A stretch of 64,000 nucleotides of DNA from Xenorhabdus szentirmaii DSM 16338 (GCF_002632585.1 NZ_NIBV01000003.1:62001-126000), one strand, 5' to 3'. Shown: positions 1-11,304, counted from the stretch's first letter. Program-made: numbers and translations. Notes: generated by a model not told the origin, from the letters alone.

Positions 1-267
1 AGAGCCATGTGCAGTCAAAATAATCACGGGCATACCCGGATGTTGCTTTTGTATCTCCGCAAACAATGCCATGCCATCCATCTCATCCATACGCAAGTCA
101 CTGATAACCAAATCTATTTTATCCTTCATCAGGATGCGTAAAGCTTCATGGCCACTCTCTGCCGTCGTAACACGAAATCCTTCGCTGGACAAACGCATTC
201 CTAATAGTTTTAGCAAACTAGGATCATCATCAACTAAAAGTAGTTGTGCAGCACTGCGCGCTGTCAT
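1..267 (-). CDS. glrR: GlrR response regulator, N-terminal part (cut by window edge)
   Basis: The first 89 codons of a sigma-54-dependent response regulator are visible; the rest lies beyond the left edge. The receiver domain shows the acidic pocket VDDD near residues 12-15, the phospho-acceptor Asp57 in VISDLRM and the conserved Thr85 in ILTAHG. GlrR is phosphorylated by the sensor GlrK and activates the small RNA gene glmY, which lies on the other side of glrK here. It is the last of three co-directional genes (glrK-qseG-glrR), starting two bases after the qseG stop, which implies translational coupling. The identification rests on this gene order and on the receiver sequence; the AAA+ and DNA-binding domains cannot be seen. 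Confidence 0.93.
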   Translation of the reverse strand, partial: MTARSAAQLLLVDDDPSLLKLLGMRLSSEGFRVTTAESGHEALRILMKDKIDLVISDLRMDEMDGMALFAEIQKQHPGMPVIILTAHGS

Positions 268-269
268 TA

Positions 270-1151
270 TTATTCGGCTCCTTTTGCGTCTGAAGAATTG
301 GCTTCTGATTTAGTTCCCGTGTGGAGGTTTTCTGTGTTAGCGGGTGATTTATCTTCCGGTTGCAGTTTTGTGAATGGGATATCGGTTCCATTTTCATCCC
401 CTTCACCTGTAGGTAAGGTATTGCTTTGATCTTGTTTACGGGAAGATAACTGACGTTCAATGTCTGTCAGATTTTCCAATTTGCGGGATACTGAACGAAG
501 TTCATATTCTAGCCGAGCACGTATTTCTTTCAAACGATCAATTTTTCCATCACTATCAAGCTGGAGCCGCTGGAATCGATTTCTTTCTTCAGCGAGATTA
601 ATTTTCAATGATTGTTGCTCACGCCATAACTGAATTAAGGGACGCAAAGCTAGTGGAAATTGTGGGCTATAGCGATTGAGACTTTCGATAATTTTCCGCC
701 GTTCAACCAATGAGAAAGTCGCCCTATCGATAAGGATGTTATATTTAAACATTTGATACCACTCAACCTGAGTGAAACGTTTCGCTGTTTCTCGGGCTTC
801 TGTCGGAGACAATCGGTCTGCACAATCGATGAATCTTAGCCAATACAATCCATTTTCCATCGCCGTTGGTTTTGTTAAATCCCAAATTACCGCACAATCC
901 TTAACACGATAATCTGTGACGCTTTGCTCCGGCAGTATTGCCTGTGCGATCGTGGTTAACTCATTTGTCTCATTTTTATCAACACACCCTGTCAGAAAAT
1001 ACGGAAAAAACAATAGCAACATGACACGGAAACGTAAGGTTGAAGCACGTCCCCCCACAGGCTCCATGGCCTCAGTTTCTTTCACTGCCAGAGCCAATTG
1101 AGTTTTCTGCTCCGTCTTCGCCATAAAGCGGTAAATAAACCTCTTATACAT
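270..1151 (-). CDS. qseG: QseG outer-membrane lipoprotein
   Basis: This is the lipoprotein encoded between the sensor kinase and response regulator genes of the GlrK/GlrR (QseE/QseF) system; in E. coli it supports signalling and binds the kinase. A hydrophobic segment ending in the lipobox FLTGC places the lipidated cysteine at residue 56 of the long reading or 28 if translation starts at the internal Met at 1067. The shorter start gives a more ordinary signal peptide, but the ATG at 1151 lies only five bases after the glrK stop and suits translational coupling, so the start is unsettled. The middle (about residues 190-250) is Glu/Arg-rich and likely coiled coil, and the tail is polar and low in complexity. 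The sequence is divergent; the assignment leans on context. Confidence 0.85.
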   Translation of the reverse strand: MYKRFIYRFMAKTEQKTQLALAVKETEAMEPVGGRASTLRFRVMLLLFFPYFLTGCVDKNETNELTTIAQAILPEQSVTDYRVKDCAVIWDLTKPTAMENGLYWLRFIDCADRLSPTEARETAKRFTQVEWYQMFKYNILIDRATFSLVERRKIIESLNRYSPQFPLALRPLIQLWREQQSLKINLAEERNRFQRLQLDSDGKIDRLKEIRARLEYELRSVSRKLENLTDIERQLSSRKQDQSNTLPTGEGDENGTDIPFTKLQPEDKSPANTENLHTGTKSEANSSDAKGAE

Positions 1152-1156
1152 ATTAT

Positions 1157-2593
1157 TTAGTCATTCTCTGCGGTTAACGGCAGTTCAATTCGAAAACATA
1201 CGTCAGCAAATCCGGATTCTATCAGATGAATCTCTCCTCCCATCCGCTTAATACAATCCTGCGCGATACTCAAGCCAAGACCGCTTCCTTTAACTGCACC
1301 TTTTCGTTGCAGTTTTCCTTGGTAAAATGGCTCAAAAATCATGCTGCTTTCTAATTCAGAGATGGGAGTCCCTGTATTGGCAATATCAATCTGAAGATTT
1401 TTCCCCGCTTGCCGGCTGTAAATCCAAATGTTACCGGATTCAGCACCATAGTGCACTGCATTAGAGTAGATATTATCAATCACTTTCGCTAATAAATTAG
1501 GCTCAGCCCAGCAAAATTCAGTATCCAATTGAATTTCAGTATTAATATTTTTTGTACGTGCCGGCAGTTGATGTGACAATACGACACTGCCCACAATTTC
1601 TTTTAAAGATACAATCTGATGTTCAGTGGAAATATCGGCCAATTTACGATTATATTCGAGCAATTGTTCAATAAGCTGCTGTAAATGCTTGCTGCTAGAA
1701 TTGAGAATACTGACAACATCTTTTTGGTCAGATGTCAGCGGCCCGGCAATTTCATCGGCCAGCAACTCCGTTCCTTCGCGCATACTGGCCAAGGGAGTTT
1801 TCAATTCATGGGAAATATGACGCAAAAATTCATGGCGCTGGGACTCAAGCCAGGATAATCGTTCACTTAACCAAATAATGCGCTGTGCCAGCGACCGCAA
1901 TTCCCGTGGCCCTTTAAACTCTATCTGATTTTCCAGAGAATGCCCTTCCCCCAGCCGATTAATCATCAATTCTATTCTTTTCACCGGCCCGATGATCATA
2001 CGCGTAAACAGTGCGATCAAAAATGCACTTAGCAAAAACAGAATAAGGCTCTGCCAGCCAAAAAACTGTCCTTTGTCTGCAATATCTTTTTGCAGTTGCT
2101 CACCACTGCTAAAAATGATGCTGCGCGTTTCTTGCACCAGCAAATTATTGGCAGACGAAAATTCTTCCAGAAGATTAGCGGTTTCAGGTTCAGGAGCACC
2201 ATTATTGCAAGCTATCTTACTCAACCCTGATAACAGCTCATTCAGCCTTTTTGTATATTCCGTACTCGCCAGCAATGCCATCTGATTGCCAAGCATATTC
2301 GAGTACTGCCGATATTGACTCTGATAAAGCTTTTCTAATCTGGCATCCCCTAATACACAATATTGGCGATAGCTGCGCTCCATCTCAAGGACTGCACTCG
2401 TCATGGCTTCACTACGGCGGGCATTTGCCAGCGTTGAGCGATTAATTTCAGCAGCCTGTGCACTGAGTTGATCAAGGCTTTGATAAGCCTGATAAGCCAA
2501 TACCAGCAATGGCAACAATACCAACCAAAAAGCCATTAAAACCAATTGGCGCAAAGAACGCGGGAATAAACGCCATTTTTTCAGAAAAATCAT
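1157..2593 (-). CDS. glrK: Sensor histidine kinase GlrK (QseE)
   Basis: Membrane sensor kinase that phosphorylates GlrR in response to envelope stress. It has two transmembrane helices (about residues 18-36 and 180-198) flanking a periplasmic helical region, then a HAMP-like linker, a dimerisation domain with the phospho-acceptor His262 in HISHELKTPLAS, and an ATPase domain with the N box (NIYSNAVHYG) and G2 box (GSGLGLSIAQDC). Start chosen at the Met before FLKKWRLFPRSLRQL, which matches the E. coli start and gives 478 residues against 475; an upstream ATG at 2626 would add 11 residues. It heads the glrK-qseG-glrR operon. Confidence 0.95.
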   Translation of the reverse strand: MIFLKKWRLFPRSLRQLVLMAFWLVLLPLLVLAYQAYQSLDQLSAQAAEINRSTLANARRSEAMTSAVLEMERSYRQYCVLGDARLEKLYQSQYRQYSNMLGNQMALLASTEYTKRLNELLSGLSKIACNNGAPEPETANLLEEFSSANNLLVQETRSIIFSSGEQLQKDIADKGQFFGWQSLILFLLSAFLIALFTRMIIGPVKRIELMINRLGEGHSLENQIEFKGPRELRSLAQRIIWLSERLSWLESQRHEFLRHISHELKTPLASMREGTELLADEIAGPLTSDQKDVVSILNSSSKHLQQLIEQLLEYNRKLADISTEHQIVSLKEIVGSVVLSHQLPARTKNINTEIQLDTEFCWAEPNLLAKVIDNIYSNAVHYGAESGNIWIYSRQAGKNLQIDIANTGTPISELESSMIFEPFYQGKLQRKGAVKGSGLGLSIAQDCIKRMGGEIHLIESGFADVCFRIELPLTAEND

Positions 2594-2762
2594 TTTATAA
2601 CCTACATTTATATTGATGCTAACCAATATCAGACGGAAAAAAAGGGTCTGCCAGATGATAAATACTCAAGAATCACTCTTTCTTCAGGCTTCTGGAAATA
2701 ATGAATTATTAGAAATTATGGGAATGCTTACATAAACACGGTGGGCAGGACTGGCCTGAAAT

Positions 2763-2989
2763 AATGACGGCGGGATAGCCGTTTTTAACTATCCCGCCAG
2801 TGAGGAGCCTTCATGCCTTCAAGGGCATGTAGGTGGTGCCTCACTCCACGTGTCGCCCTGTGTTTGATAAGGCCCGAAGGCGAATATCATTGAGTTGGAC
2901 GGTAGGCACCTTACTTCGGCATCATTCCAGGCTTATGTGGCATGTTTCCACCCGATTGTGGGCCGACATAAAAAGTTGAATGAGCAACT
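2763..2989 (-). ncRNA. glmY: GlmY small regulatory RNA (ends approximate)
   Basis: In enterobacteria the glmY gene sits between glrK and purL and is transcribed like them; this interval holds a matching candidate. Read on the minus strand from about 2989, the 5' end (AGTTGCTCATTCAAC) resembles the start of E. coli GlmY, and it lies about 12 bases after a sigma-54 type promoter. Several stem-loops follow, including an AGTGAG...CTCACT stem enclosing ATGCC...GGCAT, and a GGCGGGATAG...CTATCCCGCC stem. GlmY acts as a decoy for the adaptor RapZ, protecting GlmZ and so raising glucosamine-6-phosphate synthase. The 3' end is estimated from the last stem, which lacks a clear U tract. Confidence 0.75.
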
Positions 2990-2999
2990 GACCGGTATT

Positions 3000-3033
3000 A
3001 TGCACATTACATGCCAACTTGCAAAATTATTTT
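3000..3033 (-). promoter_or_regulatory. glmY promoter: sigma-54 element overlapping a sigma-70-like element
   Basis: On the minus strand TTGGCATGTAATGTGCAT (3017-3000) has the invariant GG and GC of a sigma-54 promoter separated by exactly ten bases. Overlapping it is TTGCAA, 16 bases, CATAAT, a plausible sigma-70 promoter that would give about the same start. Overlapping sigma-54 and sigma-70 promoters are known for E. coli glmY. Confidence 0.75.
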
Positions 3034-3120
3034 TAATTCATTGATTTTTAATATAATTTTCAAAACCACTCATTCATTTATTTTTTTAACCTATATTTAT
3101 TAATACCTGACATGTGTTTT

Positions 3121-3138
3121 TGTCGCCAATTTATGACA
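3121..3138. promoter_or_regulatory. GlrR box 1 (TGTC-N10-GACA)
   Basis: A perfect TGTC-N10-GACA dyad about 130 bases upstream of the predicted glmY start. This is the GlrR recognition pattern described for E. coli glmY. It is one of three such dyads here. Confidence 0.75.
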
Positions 3139-3183
3139 CTTCGCCGTGTTAAAATATTTCTTTATTAATATCATAAAATTAAG

Positions 3184-3201
3184 TGTCTCCTATTTGAGAC
3201 G
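3184..3201. promoter_or_regulatory. GlrR box 2 (TGTC-N10-GACG)
   Basis: The second dyad, with one mismatch in the right half (GACG for GACA). It starts 63 bases from the first, about six helical turns, so both could lie on the same DNA face. Confidence 0.65.
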
Positions 3202-3215
3202 ATGAAATTACCCAT

Positions 3216-3233
3216 TGTCGCAATATGGAGACA
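3216..3233. promoter_or_regulatory. GlrR box 3 (TGTC-N10-GACA)
   Basis: The third dyad is perfect and lies 39 bases before the purL stop codon. With the other two it reproduces the three-site activator array known upstream of glmY in E. coli. Confidence 0.7.
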
Positions 3234-3271
3234 CTTCTGGTTCAATTCATCAGTAACATCAAATCGATTAA

Positions 3272-6200
3272 TTAACCTAATTGTCTGCGTGCATTACGGA
3301 AAATACGCATCCACGGGCTATCTTCACCCCATTCTTCAGGATGCCAGGAATTGCTGACAGTGCGGAATACCCTTTCAGGATGCGGCATCATCGCCGTGAC
3401 CCGTCCATCAAGGCTGGTAATCGCAGTAATGCCGTTCACCGATCCATTGGGGTTTGCAGGATAATTTTCTGTCACTGTGCCGTAGTTGTCGACAAAGCGC
3501 AAAGCGACTTGCCGGTGTTTTTCGAGTGCCATCCGGCCTGACTCATTTCTGAATTCAACCTGACCTTCACCATGGGCAACGGCAATAGGCAAGCGAGAAC
3601 CCGCCATATCTTTCAGGAAGATCGAAGGACTTTCAGCGACTTCAACTAAGCTAAAACGTGCTTCATAACGCTCTGAACGGTTACGGACAAAACGCGGCCA
3701 ATAATCAGTTCCCGGGATCAATTCATGTAAGTTGGATATCATCTGACATCCATTACATACACCAAGCGATAACGTATCCGGCCTTGCAAAAAAGTCGGCG
3801 AAATCATCACGCACCCGGGCATTGAACAAAATGGATTTTGCCCAGCCTTCCCCCGCACCGAGTACATCACCATATGAGAATCCACCACAAGCCACTAATG
3901 TCTGGAATTGCTCCAATGTGACCCGACCACTGAGCAAGTCACTCATGTGAACATCTATGGCCTCAAAGCCAGCACGATGGAATGCGGCTGCCATCTCGAC
4001 ATGGGAGTTAACACCTTGTTCACGCAGGACAGCAACGCGCGGGCGGATTTGTTTCGAAATGTAACAAGCGGCAATGTCTTCGGCAGGATCAAAGGACAGT
4101 TTCACATTCAAACCGGGGTCGTTTTCATCATGCTTCGCTTGATGTTCTTGATCTGCACACTCGGGATTATCACGCAACCGTTGCATCTGCCATGTGGTTT
4201 CTGCCCACCATGAACGTAAAGTACTGCGATTTTCACGGTAAACTTCCATGTTATCGCTGGAAATAACAAAATCATCGCCCGGCTCCGCTTTACCCAAATG
4301 ATGAATGCATCCACTCAGGCCATGATCGGCCAACAATGCTTCAACCCATTTCCGCTCAGTTTCACGGATTTGGATCACGGCGCCCAACTCTTCATTGAAT
4401 AGCGCGGCTAAAATATCTTCATCAAACGCACTGATATCCACATTCAGCCCACAATGACCGGCAAAGGCCATTTCAGCCAGTGTCACCAATAAACCACCAT
4501 CAGAGCGGTCATGATAAGCCAGCAGCTTTTGCTCTGATATCAGTTTCTGGATCGCATTAAAGAAACCAGCAAGTTGCTCAACACTACGGATATCTGCGGT
4601 TTTATCGCCAAGCTGACGATAAACTTGTGCCAATGCACTTCCCCCCAGCGCATTGTGCCCCTGTCCCAAATCGATCAGCAACAGCGCATTGTCACCGTCA
4701 GTGGATAATTCAGGGGTCACGGTGAAACGGACATCTTCAACCCGAGAAAATGCACTGATGACCAATGAAAGTGGTGATGTTATTTCACGTTCTTCCCCAT
4801 CCTGCTTCCAACGGGTTTTCATTGACATCGAATCTTTACCCACAGGGATCGTCAATCCGAGTGCCGGACACAATTCCTCACCAACCGCTTTTACGGCAGC
4901 ATATAAGCCTGCATCCTCCCCCACATGGCCTGATGCTGACATCCAGTTAGCCGATAATTTCACTCGTTTCAGATCCTGCACATAGGCAGAAGCAATATTG
5001 GTCAAGGCTTCCCCAACGGCCATGCGCGCCGATGCCGCAAAATCCAGCAAGGCAATCGGGGCTCGCTCACCCATCGACATTACCTCTCCATAATAGCTAT
5101 CCAGGCTGGCTGTCGTGACTGCACAATCTGCAACCGGAATCTGCCATGGCCCAACCATTTGATCACGGGCTACCATACCGGTGATTGAACGATCCCCTAT
5201 TGTGATCAGGAAAGTTTTCTCCGCGACAGCAGGTAAATGCAGTATCCGTTTTACTGCTTCGGTAAGATCAATGCCTTTGCGATCTAAACTCTGTCCCTGC
5301 GCTTTCATCACCTGAACATTTTTTAGCATCTTTGGTGTATTGCCGAGCAGTACGTCCAGAGGCATATCAATGGGTTTGTTGTCAAAATGATTGTCATTCA
5401 GCAGCAAATGCCGCTCTTCCGTTGCTTCACCAATCACGGCATAAGGCGCACGTTCACGGCGGCACATTTCCTCAAATAAGGCGAGTTGCTCTGGTGCTAC
5501 CGCCAAAACATAACGCTCCTGAGATTCATTGCACCATACCTGCAACGGGCTCATTCCCGGCTCATCGCTAAGAATATGACGTAATTCAAACCGTCCGCCC
5601 CGCCCGCCATCGCTGACCAGCTCAGGCATTGCATTTGACAACCCCCCCGCCCCTACATCGTGGATGAAAAGAATCGGGTTGTTTTCTCCCAGCTGCCAGC
5701 AGCTATCGATGACTTCCTGACAACGGCGCTCCATCTCGGCATTGTCACGTTGCACTGAAGCAAAATCCAGGTCAGCATCAGATTGCCCTGATGCCATTGA
5801 AGATGCAGCCCCTCCACCCAAGCCGATATTCATACTCGGCCCACCCAGCACAATTAATTTAGCGCCGACAGGAATGTCACCTTTCTGGATATGTTCTTCA
5901 CGAATATTACCTATTCCCCCTGCCAGCATGATGGGCTTGTGATAACCACGCAGCTCCGTTCCGTTATGGGAGTACACTTTTTCTTCATAGGTCCTGAAAT
6001 ACCCCAACAACGCCGGACGCCCGAATTCGTTGTTAAATGCAGCTCCGCCCAATGGGCCTTCCAGCATAATATCCAAAGCACTGACAATTCTTTCTGGCTT
6101 ACCAAAATCTTCTTCCCAAGGCTGTTCAAACCCCGGAACCCGCAAATTCGATACGGAAAAGCCCACTAATCCGGCTTTAGGTTTAGCTCCCCGCCCTGTT

Positions 6201-7159
6201 GCGCCTTCATCTCGGATTTCGCCACCTGAGCCAGTGGCCGCCCCAGGCCAAGGCGAAATAGCGGTAGGATGGTTGTGAGTTTCAACTTTCATCAAAATAT
6301 GGGCAGATTCCTGATGATAATCATAGACGCCACTTATCGGATCAGGGAAAAAACGCCCGACATGCGAACCTTCCATCACAGCAGCATTGTCTTTATAAGC
6401 AGAGAACACATAATCCGGTGTTTGTTCAAATGTATTCTTAATCATTTTGAACAATGACTTGGGCTGAGCCTGACCGTCAATAACCCAGTCAGCATTGAAA
6501 ATTTTATGGCGACAATGTTCAGAGTTTGCCTGAGCAAACATATAAAGCTCAACATCTGTCGGGTTACGCTTCAATGATTGGAAAGATCTCAACAAATAAT
6601 CAATTTCATCTGAGGCCAGGGCCAGACCCAGTTCAATATTGGCGGCTTCAAGTGCATTGCGCCCTGACTGCAAAATATCTATTTCTTTCAATGGCGCGGG
6701 TTGCTGATGGATAAACAGGGCTTCTGCCTCTTCGAACTGTGTGAACACACTTTCCATCATACGATCATGCAGTAACGCCGATAATACCTGCCATTGCTCA
6801 TCATCCATGTATGGACTCTGAATGTAATAAGCAATACCCCTTTCTAAGCGGGCAATCTGACTCAAGCCGCAATTATGGACAATTTCTGTCGCTTTCGATG
6901 ACCAGGGAGATATCGTGCCCGGACGAGGCGTAACTAACAATAGTTGACCTTTGGGTTCATGCTCCTCTAAAGAAGGGCCATACTTTAAGAGTCGATCTAA
7001 TTTTTCTCTTTCATTTATCTCAATTGGAGCATTAACATCTGCAAAATGCACAAATTCTGCATAAATTTCTGTAACAGGAAGGCACTTTTCTTGACACTGG
7101 GAAAGGAGCTTAGTAATACGAAACGCTGATAAAGCGGGCGAGCCACGCAGAATTTCCAT
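3272..7159 (-). CDS. purL: Phosphoribosylformylglycinamidine synthase PurL
   Basis: Large single-chain FGAM synthase of purine biosynthesis. It converts FGAR, glutamine and ATP to FGAM in the cytosol. The 1295-residue length equals the E. coli enzyme. The N-terminal ammonia-binding domain is followed by duplicated AIR-synthase-like domains with motifs such as [15 protein letters not shown], and by a C-terminal class I glutaminase domain with the nucleophile in GVCNGCQM (near residue 1135) and His/Glu in MMPHPERVF. Start set at [13 protein letters not shown], the usual start, rather than six codons upstream. A PurR box lies about 90 bases upstream, so repression by purines is expected. Confidence 0.97.
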   Translation of the reverse strand: MEILRGSPALSAFRITKLLSQCQEKCLPVTEIYAEFVHFADVNAPIEINEREKLDRLLKYGPSLEEHEPKGQLLLVTPRPGTISPWSSKATEIVHNCGLSQIARLERGIAYYIQSPYMDDEQWQVLSALLHDRMMESVFTQFEEAEALFIHQQPAPLKEIDILQSGRNALEAANIELGLALASDEIDYLLRSFQSLKRNPTDVELYMFAQANSEHCRHKIFNADWVIDGQAQPKSLFKMIKNTFEQTPDYVFSAYKDNAAVMEGSHVGRFFPDPISGVYDYHQESAHILMKVETHNHPTAISPWPGAATGSGGEIRDEGATGRGAKPKAGLVGFSVSNLRVPGFEQPWEEDFGKPERIVSALDIMLEGPLGGAAFNNEFGRPALLGYFRTYEEKVYSHNGTELRGYHKPIMLAGGIGNIREEHIQKGDIPVGAKLIVLGGPSMNIGLGGGAASSMASGQSDADLDFASVQRDNAEMERRCQEVIDSCWQLGENNPILFIHDVGAGGLSNAMPELVSDGGRGGRFELRHILSDEPGMSPLQVWCNESQERYVLAVAPEQLALFEEMCRRERAPYAVIGEATEERHLLLNDNHFDNKPIDMPLDVLLGNTPKMLKNVQVMKAQGQSLDRKGIDLTEAVKRILHLPAVAEKTFLITIGDRSITGMVARDQMVGPWQIPVADCAVTTASLDSYYGEVMSMGERAPIALLDFAASARMAVGEALTNIASAYVQDLKRVKLSANWMSASGHVGEDAGLYAAVKAVGEELCPALGLTIPVGKDSMSMKTRWKQDGEEREITSPLSLVISAFSRVEDVRFTVTPELSTDGDNALLLIDLGQGHNALGGSALAQVYRQLGDKTADIRSVEQLAGFFNAIQKLISEQKLLAYHDRSDGGLLVTLAEMAFAGHCGLNVDISAFDEDILAALFNEELGAVIQIRETERKWVEALLADHGLSGCIHHLGKAEPGDDFVISSDNMEVYRENRSTLRSWWAETTWQMQRLRDNPECADQEHQAKHDENDPGLNVKLSFDPAEDIAACYISKQIRPRVAVLREQGVNSHVEMAAAFHRAGFEAIDVHMSDLLSGRVTLEQFQTLVACGGFSYGDVLGAGEGWAKSILFNARVRDDFADFFARPDTLSLGVCNGCQMISNLHELIPGTDYWPRFVRNRSERYEARFSLVEVAESPSIFLKDMAGSRLPIAVAHGEGQVEFRNESGRMALEKHRQVALRFVDNYGTVTENYPANPNGSVNGITAITSLDGRVTAMMPHPERVFRTVSNSWHPEEWGEDSPWMRIFRNARRQLG

Positions 7160-7244
7160 AATTTTAGATTCTCTCATCTTAGAAGCAAAGCCTGATTGAT
7201 GCCTCAGGGGAAACTTTGGCTATTATAGAGGAATGTTCATCCAG

Positions 7245-7260
7245 ACGAAACCGTTTGCGT
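7245..7260 (-). promoter_or_regulatory. PurR operator of purL
   Basis: On the minus strand ACGCAAACGGTTTCGT matches the PurR consensus ANGCAANCGNTTNCNT at every defined position. It lies 86 bases before the purL start, within the purL-mltF divergent spacer, as expected for a purine-repressed promoter. Confidence 0.85.
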
Positions 7261-7409
7261 GGTTGTTTATCAACCAAATGATACACTTTTTGAAGTTCCG
7301 AAATTGACCTAGTGGGTAAGCCCATCCCGATTTTGTTGCGCAAAATTTTCGACTACTGGAAATTTAACCATGCTATTATCTTCCATTTCATACGGAGCCA
7401 ACAGCACTG

Positions 7410-8966
7410 GTGAGAGATAACCATTTGAGTAATATAAAGATAAATTATTTTGCTATCGTTATTATCGCGCTCCTCTCCGCTGCCATCATCGGCCTCAATA
7501 TCAATTGGCCCAATAAACAGCAGGAGCAGATAAACAAAATTATGGCGCGGGGAGAGCTTCGGGTGAGTACGATCAGCTCTCCTCTAATTTCACTCAATAA
7601 CAAAAATGACCCCATAGGATTCGACTATGAGCTTGTAAAACGGTTTGCTGATTATCTCGGTGTTAAACTTGTGATTAAGTTTCGAACGAATATCAATCAG
7701 CTTTTTGATGATCTGGAAAATGACAAAGCCGATTTTTTGGCCGCTGGCCTGATTTACAATAAAGACAGGTTAGATCAAACACACACCGGCCCGGCTTACT
7801 ATTCAGCCTCACAACAACTGGTCTACCGCAAAGGGACAACTCGTCCACGTTCATTTGCGGAATTGAAGGGCAAACTGGTCGTCACAGCAGGTTCAGCCCA
7901 TGTCAGCGAACTCAAAAAATGGAAAGAGAAGTCTTATCCAGACTTAAGTTGGGAAGAAACATCACGGGAGAATATACAGCAATTACTCGAACAGGTGTCT
8001 GAGGGAAAAATCGACTATACCATCAGCGATTCCATCAGCTTGGCATTACAACAACGAATTCATCCTAATTTAGCGATTGCATTCGATGTCAGCGAAGATC
8101 GCCCCCTGACTTGGTATTTAAAGCGCAATGACGATTATAGCCTTTATTCCTCCATGCTCGATTTTTTCAGCATGTTAGCTGAAAATGGCATTATATCTCG
8201 GCTGCAAGAAAAATATTTCAGCCATGTTGGTTCATTTGATTACTTCGACACGATTTCCTTTATCCGTGCAATCAATAATCTTTTACCGACATATCAGCCA
8301 ATCTTTGAAAAATATGCAGGTTCGCTTGATTGGCAACTAGTCGCCGCCATTGCATGGCAGGAATCTCATTGGGATCCACAGGCAACCTCCCCCACTGGCG
8401 TGCGTGGTCTGATGATGCTGACCAAACCAACGGCAGAATGGGCCGCAGTTCAAGACCGGTTAGATCCCGAAGAAAGTGTAAGAGGCGGCATGGTTTATCT
8501 GCATTATTTGATGGATCGCTTACCAAAAACCATTCCTGAAGATGAAAAAATCTGGTTTGCCCTCGCCGCTTATAATATGGGATACGGGCATGTTCTTGAT
8601 GCACGTAAATTAACAACCACGCAAAAAGGCAATCCCGATAGCTGGCTGGATGTTAAGACACGTCTCCCTTTGCTCAGTAAGAAAAAATACTACGCCAATA
8701 CAACATACGGCTATGCACGGGGTTATGAAGCTTACCGCTATGTTGAAAATATCCGGCGTTATTACCTGAGTTTAGACGGGTATCTGCGTGCAAAAGCCAA
8801 TCGTGAGAAAACAGACGAAAATAAAGCGTCTGCAAAGCTATCCACAATCAGTATTCCTCATGTAGAAAACCGCGAACCTGACAACGCTAAGGAGAGCAAT
8901 GATAAAGACGCCACTGATACAACCGAATCCAATAAAAAAACGCCGGAAGAAAAAACACCGGCGTAA
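7410..8966 (+). CDS. mltF: Membrane-bound lytic murein transglycosylase MltF
   Basis: Periplasmic enzyme that cleaves peptidoglycan glycan strands with formation of anhydromuramyl ends. An N-terminal membrane anchor or signal (residues 11-29) is followed by an amino-acid-binding-like (SBP_bac_3) domain, about residues 45-270. The SLT catalytic domain follows, with Glu318 in AIAWQESHW and the [13 protein letters not shown] motif. Its length of 518 matches E. coli MltF. The start is a GTG just before the membrane segment. It is divergent from purL as in E. coli. The final codons form a stem that doubles as the terminator of the convergent tadA gene. Confidence 0.95.
   Translation: MRDNHLSNIKINYFAIVIIALLSAAIIGLNINWPNKQQEQINKIMARGELRVSTISSPLISLNNKNDPIGFDYELVKRFADYLGVKLVIKFRTNINQLFDDLENDKADFLAAGLIYNKDRLDQTHTGPAYYSASQQLVYRKGTTRPRSFAELKGKLVVTAGSAHVSELKKWKEKSYPDLSWEETSRENIQQLLEQVSEGKIDYTISDSISLALQQRIHPNLAIAFDVSEDRPLTWYLKRNDDYSLYSSMLDFFSMLAENGIISRLQEKYFSHVGSFDYFDTISFIRAINNLLPTYQPIFEKYAGSLDWQLVAAIAWQESHWDPQATSPTGVRGLMMLTKPTAEWAAVQDRLDPEESVRGGMVYLHYLMDRLPKTIPEDEKIWFALAAYNMGYGHVLDARKLTTTQKGNPDSWLDVKTRLPLLSKKKYYANTTYGYARGYEAYRYVENIRRYYLSLDGYLRAKANREKTDENKASAKLSTISIPHVENREPDNAKESNDKDATDTTESNKKTPEEKTPA
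8934..8964 (-). terminator. Terminator of tadA, inside the mltF 3' end
   Basis: On the minus strand ACGCCGG and CCGGCGT form a 7-bp stem followed by seven T residues, a textbook intrinsic terminator. It overlaps the last ten codons of the convergent mltF gene. Confidence 0.8.
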
Positions 8967-9002
8967 TTTGGCATTAAGGTACATTAACGGCATTCATCCA
9001 GG

Positions 9003-9557
<555 letters not shown>

Positions 9558-9610
9558 TTATGAAAATCCGGCTTATTATAACGGGTCATCATTAATATTG
9601 TTCATTCATC

Positions 9611-10264
9611 TCAATTAACCGGCCCGGCCTGAATTTCATCAAGAAAAGAATTGAGGAACTGTTTCATTCTCCCCGCCCTTTCATGGGCCATCTGTTTACC
9701 TGATGCAGTCTGAAACCCGGACTCAATTTTAAAGAGTTTGGTATAGAAATGATCGACAGCATAAGCCTTCTCATCATATTCACGCTGTTTTGCCAGAGGA
9801 TCATGAAAATCATACAATGAAGAACCCATGCGGCCAGAAGTATAAAAACAGCGACTAATGCCAATCAAGCCAATAGAATCCAATCGGTCGGCATCTTGCA
9901 CGATTTGCGCCTCTAATGTCCTGGGGGTTAGCGCCGCAGAAAAACTATGTGCTTCAATGGCATGGCAGACAGCGGTAATGTCGTCCTCATTCCACTGTAA
10001 TTCTTTCAATATCAATGCAGCTTTTTCTGCCGCCATACGAGAAGCCAGATGACGGTTTGGCGAGTTTTTTTCAACACTCACGCAGTCATGCAACAACACC
10101 GCAGTGAATACGAGCCGCAAATTGCCAGATTCTGCCTCACAAATTTTTTGGGCGTTTTTCCATACTCGATAGAGATGAGCAATATCATGAGCACCGTCAT
10201 CACTTTCTATCGCCAGAGGTAATAATTGTTGAGCTAAACTTTCAAAAGGTGAAAAAGATAACAT
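9611..10264 (-). CDS. HD-domain phosphohydrolase, YedJ-like
   Basis: Soluble HD-superfamily protein of 217 residues. The metal-binding signature is present: an early His in AHDIAH, the HD pair in VLLHDCVSVEK, a downstream His in AIEAHSF and a late Asp in IVQDADRLD. The family hydrolyses phosphate esters or nucleotides; E. coli YedJ is a close relative by pattern. Start chosen at the Met of MLSFSPFESLAQQL, preceded by GGAG; the frame extends 28 codons further upstream without support. It sits between tadA and alkA in place of the E. coli yfhB/yfhH genes. Its substrate is unknown. Confidence 0.75.
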   Translation of the reverse strand: MLSFSPFESLAQQLLPLAIESDDGAHDIAHLYRVWKNAQKICEAESGNLRLVFTAVLLHDCVSVEKNSPNRHLASRMAAEKAALILKELQWNEDDITAVCHAIEAHSFSAALTPRTLEAQIVQDADRLDSIGLIGISRCFYTSGRMGSSLYDFHDPLAKQREYDEKAYAVDHFYTKLFKIESGFQTASGKQMAHERAGRMKQFLNSFLDEIQAGPVN

Positions 10265-10392
10265 AACCAAAATTTCTCCAATAAATGAAAAAAATATCTT
10301 AGCAAAATAAATGAAGAATATTTCACCCAAGCCCGGAGTCATTTTCAAACCAACAAAATTGATTTGTTAAACCCCTTCTAATCGACTCCCAA

Positions 10393-11304
10393 TCAATATC
10401 CACTCCTCGATTGTTGCTGCCATAAATGTGCCCCCACCAATGCCTTCCACGGAGAGAATTCTGCCAGCCATTTTTCTGTCTGCTCAGGGCTTACCTTATC
10501 TTCCCACTTGAGTAAATATTGAAGATTACGCCTAACCGCAACATCACCGTGCAAAGAACCATTCAGATAATTGAATCCACGCAATAAGGCATAATTCACG
10601 GTCCACATACCAATGCCTTTAATTGAAAGTAATTTTTCAGTTAATAATTTTATTTCATTTTCTGATTCTGGGATGGTCAGCACCAATATGCCTGAATCAA
10701 TGAGATGGCAAATATTCAATAACGCGTTAGCCTTGCCAGCAGAAAAACCACACTGGCGCAAATCATTCTGCGAACACTGAATAACCTGCTTATACGTTGG
10801 ATAGCATAATAACCCTGAAGAATGCTGAATGCCGATGACCTGAATAAAACGCCTCCGAATAGAAATGGCAGCACTTACACTGATTTGTTGGCCGATGATC
10901 GCCCAATTTAACGCTTCAAAAGGTGTCGCTGACTGATAAATACGCAAACCCATTTGTCTGCTGATCAATTCCCCAATAACGGGATGTGTTTGATACAGGG
11001 ACTCAAAGGCTTCAACAGGCTGCTTCAGCCCCAGCATATGTGAGGCGAGATCCGTTAAAGATTCAGGTGAGTAAAAAGGTTTATCTCCATCAATATCAAG
11101 CTGTATCTGTGCCTTGCCATCTTCGAGCGTTATTGTTAGAAGAGCCGGATTATCATGCCAAATAATACCTTTTTTTATTTGGTTCTGTTGCACCATTTCA
11201 GATACTCCCATCTCATCCCGTTGATGGAAAGCCAGAAAATCATTGATATGATAATTTATCGGCAAGGCAATTTCCGTCAGATAATTTGATTTCACACCTA
11301 ACAC
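10393..11304 (-). CDS. alkA: DNA-3-methyladenine glycosylase II (AlkA type)
   Basis: Base-excision repair glycosylase removing alkylated purines. The AlkA N-terminal domain is followed by the helix-hairpin-helix module (LLSIKGIGMWTVNYAL) and the catalytic Asp254 in LHGDVAVRRN, equivalent to Asp238 in E. coli. The total of 303 residues is a little longer than the 282 of E. coli, mainly at the N-terminus. It is not part of an Ada operon here, and no Ada-box was recognised upstream. Its location next to yfhL is not the E. coli one, so alkA has moved or been acquired. Confidence 0.85.
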   Translation of the reverse strand: MLGVKSNYLTEIALPINYHINDFLAFHQRDEMGVSEMVQQNQIKKGIIWHDNPALLTITLEDGKAQIQLDIDGDKPFYSPESLTDLASHMLGLKQPVEAFESLYQTHPVIGELISRQMGLRIYQSATPFEALNWAIIGQQISVSAAISIRRRFIQVIGIQHSSGLLCYPTYKQVIQCSQNDLRQCGFSAGKANALLNICHLIDSGILVLTIPESENEIKLLTEKLLSIKGIGMWTVNYALLRGFNYLNGSLHGDVAVRRNLQYLLKWEDKVSPEQTEKWLAEFSPWKALVGAHLWQQQSRSGY

